A stretch of DNA of 61,406 nucleotides from Rhizophagus sp. LPA8_4_AMF (lineage: Eukaryota; Glomeromycota; Glomeromycetes; Glomerales; Glomeraceae). The stretch's first letter is position 1. Each line of letters starts with the position of its first letter. A program made the position numbers and the translations under genes. Location of the stretch: contig JADRCO010000058.1 in NCBI GenBank assembly GCA_021464525.1, forward strand, positions 1-61,406. The letters run 5' to 3'. This document shows, piece by piece, positions 11,087 to 22,315 of the stretch. The notes under the pieces were generated by a model. It ran no database searches, was not told where the DNA came from, and saw only the letters and a program-made list of their open reading frames with translations.

Positions 11087-12122
11087 TTAAAATTTTACAA
11101 TTTTTTTTTCCGATTTGATTTTTTCAGTTTGCATAGTTTTCATAGTGTTCATAGTGTTAACTTTTTCATCAGACTTTTCTTTAATTTGAATGTGAAAGTC
11201 GTCATCATCAGCACCATGTTGCAGATTCAATTTACCTACAACACTTATTCCAATATCTATAATATATAAAGTGAAAAAGTTGAAAAATCATAGAACAATA
11301 ATATAATTAAGAAATAATTCTAGTTAAATTTTACCTTCTTTACTTTTTAATGTGCAGTCCTTAGCCAAATGAGTTACTTGATTACAGAATCTACATGATC
11401 CACCATTAGGATATAATCCTTTTTCGTTTTTTGGGCATTGCTTTGAAAGATGTCCTTGCTCATTACAAATAAAACATTTTGCATAGGCATATTCATTACC
11501 TATTTTGATAGGTTTTTTGCAGTCTTTGGCATTATGTTCAGTTGAACCACAATTATAACACATGCCTACACCTTGCTCATTTGCGTTTGGACAATCCTTA
11601 ACACTATGCCCATTTTTTCTGCATCCAAAACATATCTGCGTAGATAAAACGTGTTTTCTTAGTTTTGTCACATTATGTATGATAGAAGAAAAGTAATTCG
11701 ATATTATTATCGTACAGTTTTATTTTGACGTTCTTTTATCCGTCTCAATCTACGTTTTTCTGATTTCTTCGATCTAGCTTCCGAAATTTCTGGAGTTTCA
11801 TACATATGATTTGATTACTCGATTACACGATATAAAATAGAAAAACTTTTTTAAAAAAAAAACAAAATTAAATACCTGTATTGTTTTTCTTTCCGAATTT
11901 CTTGATATTATATGATTGTCTTTTATTTTTGTTTTTCTTTCCCAATTCAAATAATTCAGGATCAAGCTGAACTTTTCTTTTATTTTTCTGATTTGTAGCC
12001 TCCGTTATTTCTGGATTTTCTTGTTTAATTACTTTATCTGGTTGAAGTGGTTTAATATTATATCCTTCAAAACCAGCAGCCTTTTCATATTTCTTCTTTT
12101 CTAATTTAGTATATCTTGTCAT
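11087..12122 (-). CDS. ZCCHC9: ZCCHC9-like zinc-knuckle protein
   Basis: Four exons (12122-11876, 11789-11716, 11635-11335, 11256-11087) give 263 residues. The centre holds four CCHC knuckles, each C-x2-C-x4-H-x4-C: CFGCRKNGHSVKDC, CYNCGSTEHNAKDC, CFICNEQGHLSKQC and CRFCNQVTHLAKDC. Their order and linkers (AYAKCFICNEQGHLSKQCP, KGLYPNGG) match ZCCHC9, a nucleolar RNA-binding protein thought to act in ribosomal RNA metabolism. The basic N-terminus (EKRRLRRIKERQNKT) and the acidic DDDDFH near the C-terminus also fit. The third exon is read from the CGCAG acceptor because only this keeps the frame into ICFGC. It is head-to-head with the cysteine synthase-like gene, 176 bases apart. Confidence 0.88.
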
Positions 12123-12298
12123 TTTATATTTTATTAGATTTTAAGATAGTGTTGAATATTTAACGATCTGAATTTATTTGTACAAATTACCATGTGACTT
12201 CCTTGTTTTTTTGATAATCAGTTTCACAAAAAAAAATTGTTGCTTTTACTTTTTCTTACGAAGCGAAGAAAATAAAATAAATAAAATAAAATTAAAAT

Positions 12299-13882
12299 AT
12301 GCTTACATGTCGGTCACCGAGACTTACAAGACTTTATAGTGTTGCCTCGTCCCTTAAGGTATTAATTAATTTATAAAAATTATTATAATTGATTTAATAT
12401 TTTTTATTTTAGGTAGCGAATAGCTTCATTGATGCGATAGGAAATACTCCTCTGGTAAGTAAACTCATTATGTTTATATTATGGTTCCTGATCTATCTAT
12501 CTTATTGAAAAACAAGCAAATTATTCCAGATGCGACTAAAAAGATTAAGTGAAGAAACAGGATCGGATATTCTTGCAAAAGCCGAATTCATGAATCCCGG
12601 CGGTTCAGTAAAAGACCGCGCTGCTCTATTCGTCATCAAAGAAGCAGAAGAAAAAGGTTTATAATAATATATTTAAATATATAATAATAGTGATTATAAA
12701 TCGTCATTTACAATTTCATATAGGTGAACTTAAAGCAGGTGGTACTGTTGTGGAAGGCACAGCCGGTAGAGATATTTTATTTCTAGAGCTTTACAAACTT
12801 TATCATGTGTATGCTAATTGTTGATAAGTCATTTATTCACTTATTAGGTAATACAGGCATTGGGCTTGCTCATGTTTGTAGATCAAAAGGATACAAATGC
12901 GTAATTTATATGCCAAACACTCAAAGTCAAGAGAAAATTGACCTGCTTAAGATGTTAGGTAATAATTTTTATAATAGTTTTCTTTAGAAACATAATTATC
13001 ATTTAATTATTATATTTCATTTTCATTCTTAGGAGCGGAAGTTTATCCAGTTCCGGCTGTCGCTTTTGAAAATCCAGAAAACTATAATCACCAAGCTCGA
13101 AGACACGCAGAAAAACTACAAAATGCCGTTTGGACTAACCAATTCGATAACATTGCAAATCGACGCGCACATCTGGAAACTACTGGCCCGGAAATTTGGG
13201 AACAAACTGATGGCCTTGTTGATGGCTTCACGTGCTCTACCGGTACTGGTGGCACCCTTGCAGGTGTAACTCGTTTTTTGAAAGAAAAAAACCCGAAGGT
13301 TAAATCATTCATTGCTGATCCACCAGGCTCAGTCTTATATAATTACTTCAAAAGTGGTGGAAAGGTGTTGAACGAGCGCTCGGGAAGCTCGATAACTGAA
13401 GGCATAGGACAGGGGCGTGTAACTACCAATCTTCAGCAAGATGTAGATTTAATAGATGATGCATTATATATTTCAGATGAAAAATCTATCGAAATGGTGT
13501 ACAGACTGTTAGATGAAGAAGGTCTCTATGTAGGCGCGTCAACAGCATTAAATGTTGTAGCTGCAGTCGAGATGGCGAAAATACTAGGACCAGGTATACA
13601 ATCCTCCTATTAATATTACAGAAAGAAAATTTTGCATTTTGACACGTAATCTATTCATTTCGAAATAAATAGGAAAGAAGATTGTCACAATTCTTTGCGA
13701 TGGTGCATATAGATATCAAACGCGGTTATTCAGTAGGTTGACCTCAATTGTTATACACCAATTCATATATTTGTACCAACGTTAAATAATATCTTCTTAT
13801 TTCAGGTCGAAAATGGTTAGAAAGTAAAGAACTCCTTCACGCAATTCCAGAACATTTGAAAAAATATATTGTTTTACCTTAA
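12299..13882 (+). CDS. Cysteine synthase-like PLP enzyme, probably mitochondrial
   Basis: Eight exons (12299-12358, 12413-12454, 12530-12656, 12724-12765, 12848-12958, 13033-13593, 13673-13732, 13806-13882) encode 359 residues of the type II PLP fold. The segment [11 protein letters not shown] carries the lysine that forms the Schiff base with pyridoxal phosphate. [14 protein letters not shown] is the substrate-binding loop and [11 protein letters not shown] the phosphate-binding glycine loop. Relatives make cysteine from O-acetylserine or O-acetylhomoserine and sulfide, or cystathionine; the exact substrate cannot be read here. The first exon, [20 protein letters not shown], lacks acidic residues and looks like a mitochondrial targeting peptide. 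It is a fungal Cys12-like form rather than a bacterial transfer, judging by its seven introns. Confidence 0.9.
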
Positions 13883-14017
13883 ATAGAAAAGATTAAATTA
13901 TTTCAATTTTTGTTTATTCAATTCTTTAAAAAAATTAATTTAAGAGTTGTATTTTCTTTGTCATCTAAAAAAGTATGTAATTAATAATTTTAATCAAACC
14001 TCAATTATATTGGCAGA

Positions 14018-15003
14018 TTAATTCATCCAATTCATTTTTAAATCATTTGTCCATCTTCGTAATCTGTGTAAAGCTCCATCAAAAGTCAAAGTTGGGCGAA
14101 CGTCCAAATAAAAACTGGCCGCTTGAGGAAATTTTGGATCAGGCTGTCCGGAGTAAAAATCAATTACGTATGTCACTTGTTTTCCGCAACGATCAACAAC
14201 CCAATCGTGTCTATCAAAAGGAAGCTTATAACTACGTAATCAAAAAGCATCATTTAATAAAAATGTCTTTAATGTAATAGTTAACATATTAAAAAGAAAA
14301 CTTACCCTAACAAATTAAGTAATCGGGCTTTCGGTGTGATATTATTTGCTTTACCTTGGAATTTTACCAATTTTGGTCCACCACATTTGCTATTTTCATA
14401 TATAAAATGAATGGATTATAAAAATCGCGATAATAAAGTTATTATAAATACTCACTTTTCGTGTAATTTTTCCCATTCTAAGATTTCTTTCCATGCTTTT
14501 TCATTAACTGCATTGTGCATTGGTATAACAACACGCATGTCTTCTTCCCTTGGATTCCAATTCTTACGTTTCATTGCATTAAAGAACATTTGTTCCGACG
14601 GATATATCCACACTTTCTCTTCATTACCATCGTTAGCTGACTCCGACTCGTTATTATTTTTATTTTTAATTACACGTGGAATGCTTGAAAGTTCGCGTGT
14701 TGTACTAAGAGGAACACGTTGTCCCTTTGTTGGTTTTTGATTTGGATGTAAAAGCATATTATTTGATTCATTTATCAATGAGTCACTACCACACCCTTCT
14801 TTCTCACTATTTGTGGTATCCTGTTGGTTTTTTTGGTCTGGAGGCTGCATATTTGTCGAAGATGCTGGACATTGCTGCAAATTAGTAACGTGCTGTGAAG
14901 CTGGCCCTTTTTCAGTGTTAGGAGGAATAAATGAAGACCATGCAGAATGGTTTACAGGACAGGAAGACGCTCCTGTCGAATTCGTTGAAGACGTATCTTG
15001 CAT
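14018..15003 (-). CDS. CYC3: Holocytochrome c synthase (cytochrome c heme lyase)
   Basis: Three exons (15003-14456, 14389-14306, 14231-14018) encode 281 residues. The enzyme attaches heme covalently to the CXXCH motif of apocytochrome c in the mitochondrial intermembrane space. Two Cys-Pro heme-regulatory motifs are present near the N-terminus (CPVNHS at residue 15 and CPASS at 45). The core has [20 protein letters not shown], whose His in MHN corresponds to the heme-ligand histidine, then [40 protein letters not shown] and YVIDFYSG, ending in the DVRPTL block. All family landmarks are present. The linker at residues 50-115 is low-complexity. It is head-to-head with IST1, with 151 bases between the start codons, and convergent with the cysteine synthase-like gene. 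Confidence 0.93.
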
Positions 15004-15154
15004 TAAAGATGGAAATGGTAAAGTGAACCATTTCCTGAGATTTAGATCTTATATAATTATGCAGTGTAACAAAATGCAGAAGGTATATAAAGTTCCCCAA
15101 TTACATACTCGTGCATACACACTTCAGAAAACTACTTTTAAAATTTGCCAAAAA

Positions 15155-16546
15155 ATGCCGCTTACCACCTACAACCCGAATCGACTTAAAGTTCAATTAA
15201 AATTAGCGGTTAATCGACTTAAGCTTTTGCAACAGAAGAAAAATTCAATCAATAAACAGCAACGTAAAGAAATTGCCAATTTACTAGAAATTTCAAAGAC
15301 GGAAAGTGCTAAAATACGGGTAAATTTTCGTTTAAATTAATTGTTCTAATAAATCATTGTTTGAAATTTTGATTTATTTGTCAGGTTGAAGGAATCATTC
15401 GAGAAGACTATTTTATTGAAGCACTGGAAATACTTGAACTTTATTGTGAGCTCCTCATGGCTCGTTTTGGGCTTATTGAGCAAATGAAGTAAGATATAAG
15501 AGTTGTATTGCACTGATTTTGATTGTTTATTTGACTAGCAGTGAATTAATGTTTCTTTTAGGCATTGTGATCCGACAATAAGTGAAGCTGTAAATACATT
15601 GATTTATGCCGCACCTAGATCGGAGATAAAGGAATTAGGACAGGTAATATAAATATAAATTGTATATTATATTCTTATTTTGTTTTTTTTTTGTTTAAAA
15701 AGATATTATTATTCCTTAGGTACGCGAACAATTGATTGGTAAATATGGAAAAGAGTTTGCTTTGAATGCGATTGATAATAAAGATAATTGTGTTAATGAA
15801 AGGGTAAATACTTAATGTTTATTATAATTATAAAATATTTAGTTCTTTTATTGATTTTTTGATTTTATAGATTATACAGAAACTTATGTTTAGTACACCA
15901 GATCCATTTTTGGTAAATCGATATCTTGAGGAAATTGCTAAAACATATAATGTAAATTGGAAAGCAGACGATATAGATTTGTTTTCGGTAAATTTCAGAA
16001 TTTTTAAATTTATTCTTTTAGGAACAATTAATTTTATTAATTGTACATTATTTGAAAGACGGATTTGTCGTCGAATTCACAAGTTAAGAATAATAAATCG
16101 AGTTCAGAACCTACGTATACTGCATTACCAGATATGGATTTATTGATGTCGTTAAATAACGATACACAAGGTGAAAGCAACCAGTCGGTAAGTGAAGAAT
16201 GTGACGTCCTTCACCCAGTTTCTTTCGATCTAATAGGATATTGAATTACTATTTTTCAAAGACATCAACACCAAATTCCGCATCAATTTTGGACAATTCA
16301 GATAATATACTTCCAGATGTTCCAATCGGTCCACCTAAAAATAATTCAAAAAATAGCCTTGGGGCCCCTCCGTCGCCCATTTTACCACCTGCAAATCAGT
16401 CGGATAGAGATAATGATAACGTTAATCCACCTCCTTATTCAAAATTAGACAACAATAACGAAAAGCCAAGGTCAGGTAATTCTAAAATGACAACCGATGA
16501 AGATGATGAGTTAATTAAAAGGTTTGAGGCTTTAAAGAGGAGATAG
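15155..16546 (+). CDS. IST1: IST1, ESCRT-III-associated protein
   Basis: Seven exons (15155-15319, 15385-15488, 15562-15643, 15720-15803, 15871-15987, 16059-16187, 16262-16546) encode 321 residues. The N-terminal two-thirds is the Ist1 helical domain: NPNRLKVQLKLAVNRLKLLQ, then VEGIIREDYFIEALEILELY and LIYAAPRSEIKEL. A proline- and asparagine-rich linker follows. The last residues, DELIKRFEALKRR, form a MIT-interacting motif of the type that binds Vps4. IST1 regulates Vps4 and ESCRT-III at endosomes. The start is the ATG at 15155, which gives the conserved MPLTTYNPNRLK; the same frame is open upstream but without family similarity. It converges on VPS20, another ESCRT-III gene, 784 bases away. 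Confidence 0.92.
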
Positions 16547-17330
16547 TTAATATTATTTATTATTAGTTTATTGATTTGATTTTTAGCCTTGTACAAGTTA
16601 ATCTTATTAGTTATCATAATTATAGATATTATTTATAATTATTTCTTTATATTAGTTTCATTTCTTATTCAGAGATAGAAAAATATTTTTAATATATTAA
16701 ATCTTTTAAGAATGCAGTTATACTGGTTATAAAATACAGTACGTTAAGAATAAAAAATGGTGTTTTTAATATAAAACTGGTAAAAGAAAATGTAAGTATT
16801 TAAAAAAACAACAAAATATGCTATTTCTTTTTGTTTAATATATTTGCAAAAAAGTCAGTTAATTGCAACTTATTATAATTTTAGAAACTTGTATTTAATG
16901 TTCAAATTCACATAAAAAGTAAATATTTATTTAATATGCAAATTTCGATAAATTAATTCTTTTTCATGAATATGTTCAAGTCCAATGCAACAGATTAATG
17001 TAAAAAAAAGATTAAGAAATTTTTTAAAAAAAATTAATTGAAAAATGGGGTTCAGATTAGTAAATTATCATTTAGAACTGACATTTTTAATATAACTATA
17101 TCGATTTTTATAACCATTGATCCCAATTGTATTAAGTGGTAAGTAAAAATTTGTTTTACCATATATAATAATCTTGCCAAAGCAAGTTAAAAAAAATGTG
17201 AATTATTTTATCAAACGATAATAGTAATAAGTATTAAATGTAAATAATAATATATTATAATAACTTATAGAATATCACCACCAATTTTTCTTCACACAGT
17301 AAATACTATTTTCATTCACTTCACCTAAAA
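16547..17330. other. Convergent intergenic region between IST1 and VPS20
   Basis: This 784-base A/T-rich spacer probably holds the two 3' untranslated regions. No gene, repeat or inverted element was recognised in it. Confidence 0.55.
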
Positions 17331-18235
17331 CTAAGCAACTTCAAGAGAAGCCACTAATTTCTTGTTTTCTTTCTGTGGTTGCTTCGTTTCTACTTGCTTT
17401 TGCGGTGTTTGTTGTTGTGGTATTTGATCAGGAACAGGAGGAAGTTTATCAACAAGCTAAAAGATTAATATGAAAATAAATTAATCTCAATTATAACATC
17501 ATATTAAAGCACTTAAAATATTTACTTGTTCATTCACAATTTGATCTAATTCGGCTAATATCTCTTCTTCATCTTCACTGGTTAGTTTTCCACTTAATGT
17601 CTCTGAAATTTCCTATTTAATTAAAATATATTACTAATTTTCTTTGTTACATAAACCAACATACATGTAATAAATCAATAACAGAGAAATTTACATTTTG
17701 ATAAGCTATGGCATCTGCAGTATCTTCCATCAATTTCTCAACCTTTTCAATGGGCGTTTCCTTATGAATTTCTTTTAGAATTAAATTGCCTTGTTCTAAT
17801 CCCGCAAATACATCTTTTTCTACTAGTGCAAACTCTATAGTTTGAGTCTTATGTTTAAAAAAAAATTAATGAAAAATTCGATTGATTTTTAAAATATAAG
17901 AGCTTAATAAACAAACCAATTGCTCAAGATTCAATAATTGTGCATCGGATTTACTAAGTAATTGTTCTTGATATTTCTTCTTCTTTAAAGCTAAAAGAGC
18001 ACCACGTTTATTATTTTTAAGTAATGCTTCTTTTGCTATTTGAGTTTCTCTATCTGCTACTAATTGAAGCTTTTATTAAACCAATTTGGTTGCAAATTAG
18101 TACGTATAAAAGATAAATTATTCGGCTCTAAAATTTGTTTACCTTTTTTTGATACTGCTTTAGTTTATCACGTTGAACCTTCAAATCAAGTATGGCACGA
18201 TCCTGAGAAGTTATTCTACTATTTTTATTTCCCAT
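17331..18235 (-). CDS. VPS20: VPS20/CHMP6, ESCRT-III core subunit
   Basis: Five exons (18235-18143, 18069-17917, 17847-17695, 17612-17526, 17456-17331), all joined in phase 0, encode 203 residues. The start MGNKNSRITSQDRAILDLK carries Gly-2 in a myristoylation context, as in CHMP6. It is followed by VQRDKLKQYQKK, ALLKNNKRGALLALKKKK, LEQGNLILKEIH and KLMEDTADAIAYQN, and by the acidic EDEEEILAELDQIV helix. VPS20 nucleates Snf7 polymers on endosomal membranes downstream of ESCRT-II. The last 40 residues are a Q/P/K-rich tail. It is divergent from LSM6 with a small transposable element between them. Confidence 0.92.
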
Positions 18236-18381
18236 CGATAAAAACTTGACAAATATATTACCGAAATGAAAAGCAAAGCTTTATCAAGTTTGATCTGTAC
18301 ACTGTAGTACAAAATTCCCTATTGGCTGATTATTTATTATTGATAAACAGTCCGTTGAATTCTAGATTATACAGTTCAATA

Positions 18382-18587
18382 TCCAAAATAAACGGGACAC
18401 TTGAAAATTTTTTGCCGAGAATCTGCCAGGTTGTCGGCTTGCCGGGTTTCCGGCTATCCAATAAATTTCATAAAGTATACTCAGACTGATAATATCACGT
18501 GATTATTCTGTAAAATGATTGGACCCGACAACCCGACAACCGACAAGTTCTCGGCAAAAAATTTTCAAGTGTCCCGTTTATTTTGGA
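18382..18587. mobile_element. MITE with 40-base perfect terminal inverted repeats, TA target
   Basis: Both ends begin TCCAAAATAAACGGGACACT and stay identical as inverted repeats for 40 bases, through the GCCGAGAA at the inner edge. They are flanked by TA (18380-18381 and 18588-18589), the Tc1/mariner target. The 206-base element has no coding capacity, and GTTGTCGG-type repeats and a TCACGTGA occur inside. It sits in the only promoter space shared by VPS20 and LSM6 and ends 32 bases before the LSM6 start codon. The near-perfect ends imply a recent insertion. Confidence 0.85.
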
Positions 18588-18619
18588 TATTGCTGTAACC
18601 TTAACGAAGTTATTATTCA

Positions 18620-18991
18620 ATGCAGAATCAACAAGAAAAAACACCAACAGAATTCTTAAATAATGTCATTGGTAGGCCTGTACTTGTTAAGCTGAATTCA
18701 GGTGTTGACTATCGAGGTAAATATTAAAATTGTTTATATTTCGATAAAAATCTTGTTAATTGATATTTATTAGGAATTCTATCTTGTTTGGATGGTTATA
18801 TGAATATTGCTCTTGAACAAACTGAGGAATGGGTTAATGGTCAACTTAAAAACAAGTATGGTGATGCATTCATACGCGGAAATAATGGTATAATATAAAT
18901 TTATAACTTATTTCTATGCGAAAGAAAATATATTTAATCTTTTTTTTTATTATATATAGTTTTGTACATCAGTGCTGATAAATCTAAATAA
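18620..18991 (+). CDS. LSM6: LSM6, U6 snRNA / mRNA-decay Sm-like protein
   Basis: Three exons (18620-18716, 18774-18887, 18960-18991) encode 80 residues, the normal length for Lsm6. The Sm1 motif is seen in GRPVLVKLNSGVDYRGIL and continues into SCLDGYMNIALEQTEEW. The Sm2 motif is FIRGNNVLYIS. Lsm6 is a subunit of the Lsm1-7 ring in cytoplasmic mRNA decay and of the Lsm2-8 ring that binds U6 snRNA. A recent MITE lies immediately upstream, so its leader or promoter may include transposon sequence. Confidence 0.95.
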
Positions 18992-19444
18992 CTTCGAATA
19001 TATGGATATATTTTGTTCTTTGTATAAGGAGAAACTTTTACTTAATTATGTTTTCATCGGGTAAAACTTTGACCTTCGTAATATTTTAATAATGTTAATA
19101 TTATATATGTTAATAACAAATGAATTAATGAATTGATATTCGTTTTAAGTAATAATAGAAATTAATTCGAATATATTTGGTGTATATTATGAAATGACTA
19201 AAATTACTATAATAATATGAAAAGACCGTATTTACTTTTAGATATTGTTCAAAAGTATGATATAAAGATTGAACGGATTAATAATTAACTGATTTAATGA
19301 AGATGAAATATTTATAATAAAAAAAACTAAAATAATTTCTTTTAAAAATATAATAAAAATAATAAAATAATAAAATTAAATATATACAAAAAGAAAATAA
19401 TTTATTATTCTATCGTTCGTGTCTATACCATACTAGTCACTATA
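18992..19444. other. Convergent intergenic region
   Basis: This 453-base spacer is very A/T-rich and lies between LSM6 and the disordered-protein gene. Nothing beyond likely 3' untranslated sequence was seen. Confidence 0.55.
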
Positions 19445-21826
19445 CTAGTCATAATATTTATCACCATATCTATCATGTCTTTCTCTATCATTATACCTAT
19501 CATTATACCTATCATTGTACCTATCATTGTACCTATCATTGTACTTATCATACCTATCATTGTACCTATCATTGTACCGATCATTGTACCGATCATATCT
19601 ATCCATATCACGCTCTCTTTCACGATAATCACTTCGGTCATCATAACCATTCTTACTTCTTGGAGGTGCATAATCACTTCGATCACTTCGATCATCATAA
19701 ACATTGTTACCTCGACGTGGTGGTGGGTACTCACCTCGTTCTTGAGGTGGGTATCGTTCTCGTTCACGAGAATTATAACCACGATTTGAATTTCGGTTTG
19801 GCGGTGATGAGGGAGCCATGCGCTCCAAATTTGCAGTGTATGGCTGAACTGTCTGATTTTGTAATTTTGGATTACGCTTATTTTGGTCGTAACGATATCC
19901 TGCCATTTCAATTAGCGGAACTTTTTTATGGTTTTCTAGTGTAAGTTCAAGTGGTTGAGGTTCTGGAGGTAATGGATAATTCGCATATTTAGAACGAGGT
20001 CCATCATATGGGACTTCTTCACGGTAGGAATATGGAACATGCTTTGAAGGTGGAAGGTCGTATGGAGGTTCATCGCGATATTGATGAGGTGGCAAAGGAT
20101 ATCTGTTAACAGGTTTTTCGCGTATTCCATGTGGTGGAGGGGAAAGATGATCACGATCCCGATATCCATTTGAATCATAACTATTAGAACGTGAATGTTC
20201 ATGTTTCCGATCCTGGCGGATATGTGGTGGTAAAGCGCGTGATTGTTGAGTAGACAGTATTTTACCTCTTGGTGGTTGTTTTGTTTCATCATCGTTTGAT
20301 CTTTCATCTGTATCATCATCATCAGATGATGATGATGGTTGATAGGCAGCTCTTAATTTTGATCTAGGATTATTATTTACTGTACTAGTAGGAATTTTTA
20401 GGGGTGCATCGTCATCATCTTCGTCTGATGATTCACGTGACTCATGTGACAAGTCTTCATGTATTGAATCAGGTATATTACTTGTATTTATTCCATATTT
20501 TTTACCTAATGGAACAATATCACTATCTACCGAAAGAATAGAGGCACGAGCTATTGGGTCAACAGGAACTTTTAAATTTGTTCTGAGAATTGACCTTATA
20601 TAATTTTGTTCTCCATTCTCTACATCCTCTCCACCTGAACTTTCTTTTGAGGAAACCGAAGAACGATGTATTTGTCTTGAATTCTTATATGACCCTTTAC
20701 GAGCCAAATGATCATGATCATTACTTCTTGAAGACATTGATGATCGACGAGAAAGAGAACTTTCCTCTTCCAGAGGTTCTTTGATTTTTCTTGTAAGATT
20801 TGATCTATTTTTAGAATTATTATTTGTAGGACGGCCATGAGAAATTTGTGAGCTATTCCGATATCTTTGACCTATTTGTGAATCACTTGTAGTTGACGAA
20901 GTAGAAATAGATGAGGCTGATGAATATCTTCTATGTGAAGGTGGTTGTACCATTCTAGTTCCATTATTATGACGATCCCCAGAATGGTCACTATTTGAAG
21001 AAATACCTCTTTCATAATCACGATTTCTTTCACGTGGATATTTTTTCTTTCCCGAACGATCATATCGATCATCATAAATAGGTCTAACATCGTCGTCATG
21101 CTTATTTCTTGGACGAGGTTCTCGGCGATAATCATCCCGATCTCTTATATCATATCTACGATCTTCTCTTATATCACGTGAATCTTCGGAATATGGGTCT
21201 CTATAATCACGATCATAATAGTCATCTCGATCCCTCGCGTCTCGTGGGTATGGAGGATCATATCTATCATTTCGTTCATATCTATCATACCGATCACGAC
21301 TATCATAATCATTATACCTATCAACATCCTGTGGTGGAGGTGGAGGAGGTGGAGGTGGCGGTGGTGCCCTAGCTTCCGCACGATGTCTATCTTTCATACG
21401 ATCTAAAATATTATTTTCGCCTTCTTTTGGATCAACTTCTTGAACCCAATTTTCAATATTATTAATTTTTTGAACAATTTCTTTTCGATGCTGAACAGTA
21501 GGATTCATAATTTTTTTTCCATTCACAACGTTTGAATTATTTTTTGTTATTACAGCTTTTCTTAATTTTATAAAACTATCTTCAGATTCACTAGATGATG
21601 ACGATGATGATTGAATTTTTTTATTTTTTGAATTTTTCTTGTTCTTTTTCGATTTTTTCTTATGATCACTACTACTATCACTTGATTCACTATCACTTTC
21701 ACTCTCACTATCTAATGGCTTATGAGTTCCTAAACTACCATTTGGTTTAAGTGATTCATTATTTGATACGTTTTTATTTAAATCATTTGATAAAGGTTTT
21801 GATAAATTAAATCGATTTAAAGATTG

Positions 21827-21874
<48 letters not shown>

Positions 21875-22315
21875 TGAAAATGTTGAGGTGGAAGAAGTTG
21901 TCTGCATTTGTGCACTTGAAGAAGTTTCTAACAATTTCGATAATTCTGCATTTAACACTAAATCGTCAAAATCGTTATTTAAATCAGTTTTTCCAGCTAA
22001 AATTAAATAAAATCGATTAATTAATAATCAGTAATTCGAATAGAAAACTATTTTTTTTAAAAAAAACTTACTTGTATTCAATTCACCTAAAATTTCATCA
22101 AGCAAATCTGATTTTTTTGTTACGGATGAATTAACTTCAACCGGCGAAGTAGTAGATACAACAGGTAGAATATCCGATAGAACATTATCTTTTGGATTCA
22201 ACATTAAAGATATTCTTGGAGGTTTAGTATCAGTTGGATATATAACATTATTTGTATCATTATTGTTTGTATCATTTTTCTTTTTACCAAACCGAAGGTT
22301 AAGTTTCGCTTTCAT
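19445..22315 (-). CDS. Large disordered, repeat-rich protein of unknown function
   Basis: Two exons (22315-22072 and 21996-19445) encode 931 residues. I do not recognise a family. The N-terminal 110 residues look least disordered, with ISLMLNPKDNVLSDILP, DLLDEILGEL and FDDLVLNAELSKLLE. After that come a poly-Asn run (from an AAT array at about 21828-21873), a K/S/D/E-rich part, a 12-residue poly-Pro run (about 21335-21365), and an Arg/Asp/Tyr-rich region. It ends in tandem copies of YNDR between about 19470 and 19590. Such composition suggests a condensate-forming or scaffold protein, possibly RNA-linked, but no catalytic domain is visible. The intron splits ACA A|CT cleanly. Several long frames on the other strand and in other frames here are artefacts of the repeats. 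Confidence 0.8.
21828..21873. repeat. AAT/ATT trinucleotide microsatellite in coding sequence
   Basis: An uninterrupted ATT run on the plus strand (AAT on the coding strand) encodes the poly-asparagine tract of the disordered protein. Such runs are prone to length change by replication slippage without shifting the frame. Confidence 0.9.

Noticed and set aside
14813-15154. In-frame upstream extension of IST1
   Set aside because: It overlaps the holocytochrome c synthase coding sequence on the other strand and has no family similarity. The ATG at 15155 matches the conserved Ist1 start.
19423-21381. Several long frames overlapping the disordered-protein gene on both strands
   Set aside because: Periodic codon repeats (ATT/GAT/CAT) keep other frames open. 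Their products are simple I/M/H-rich runs and no splice or family support exists.
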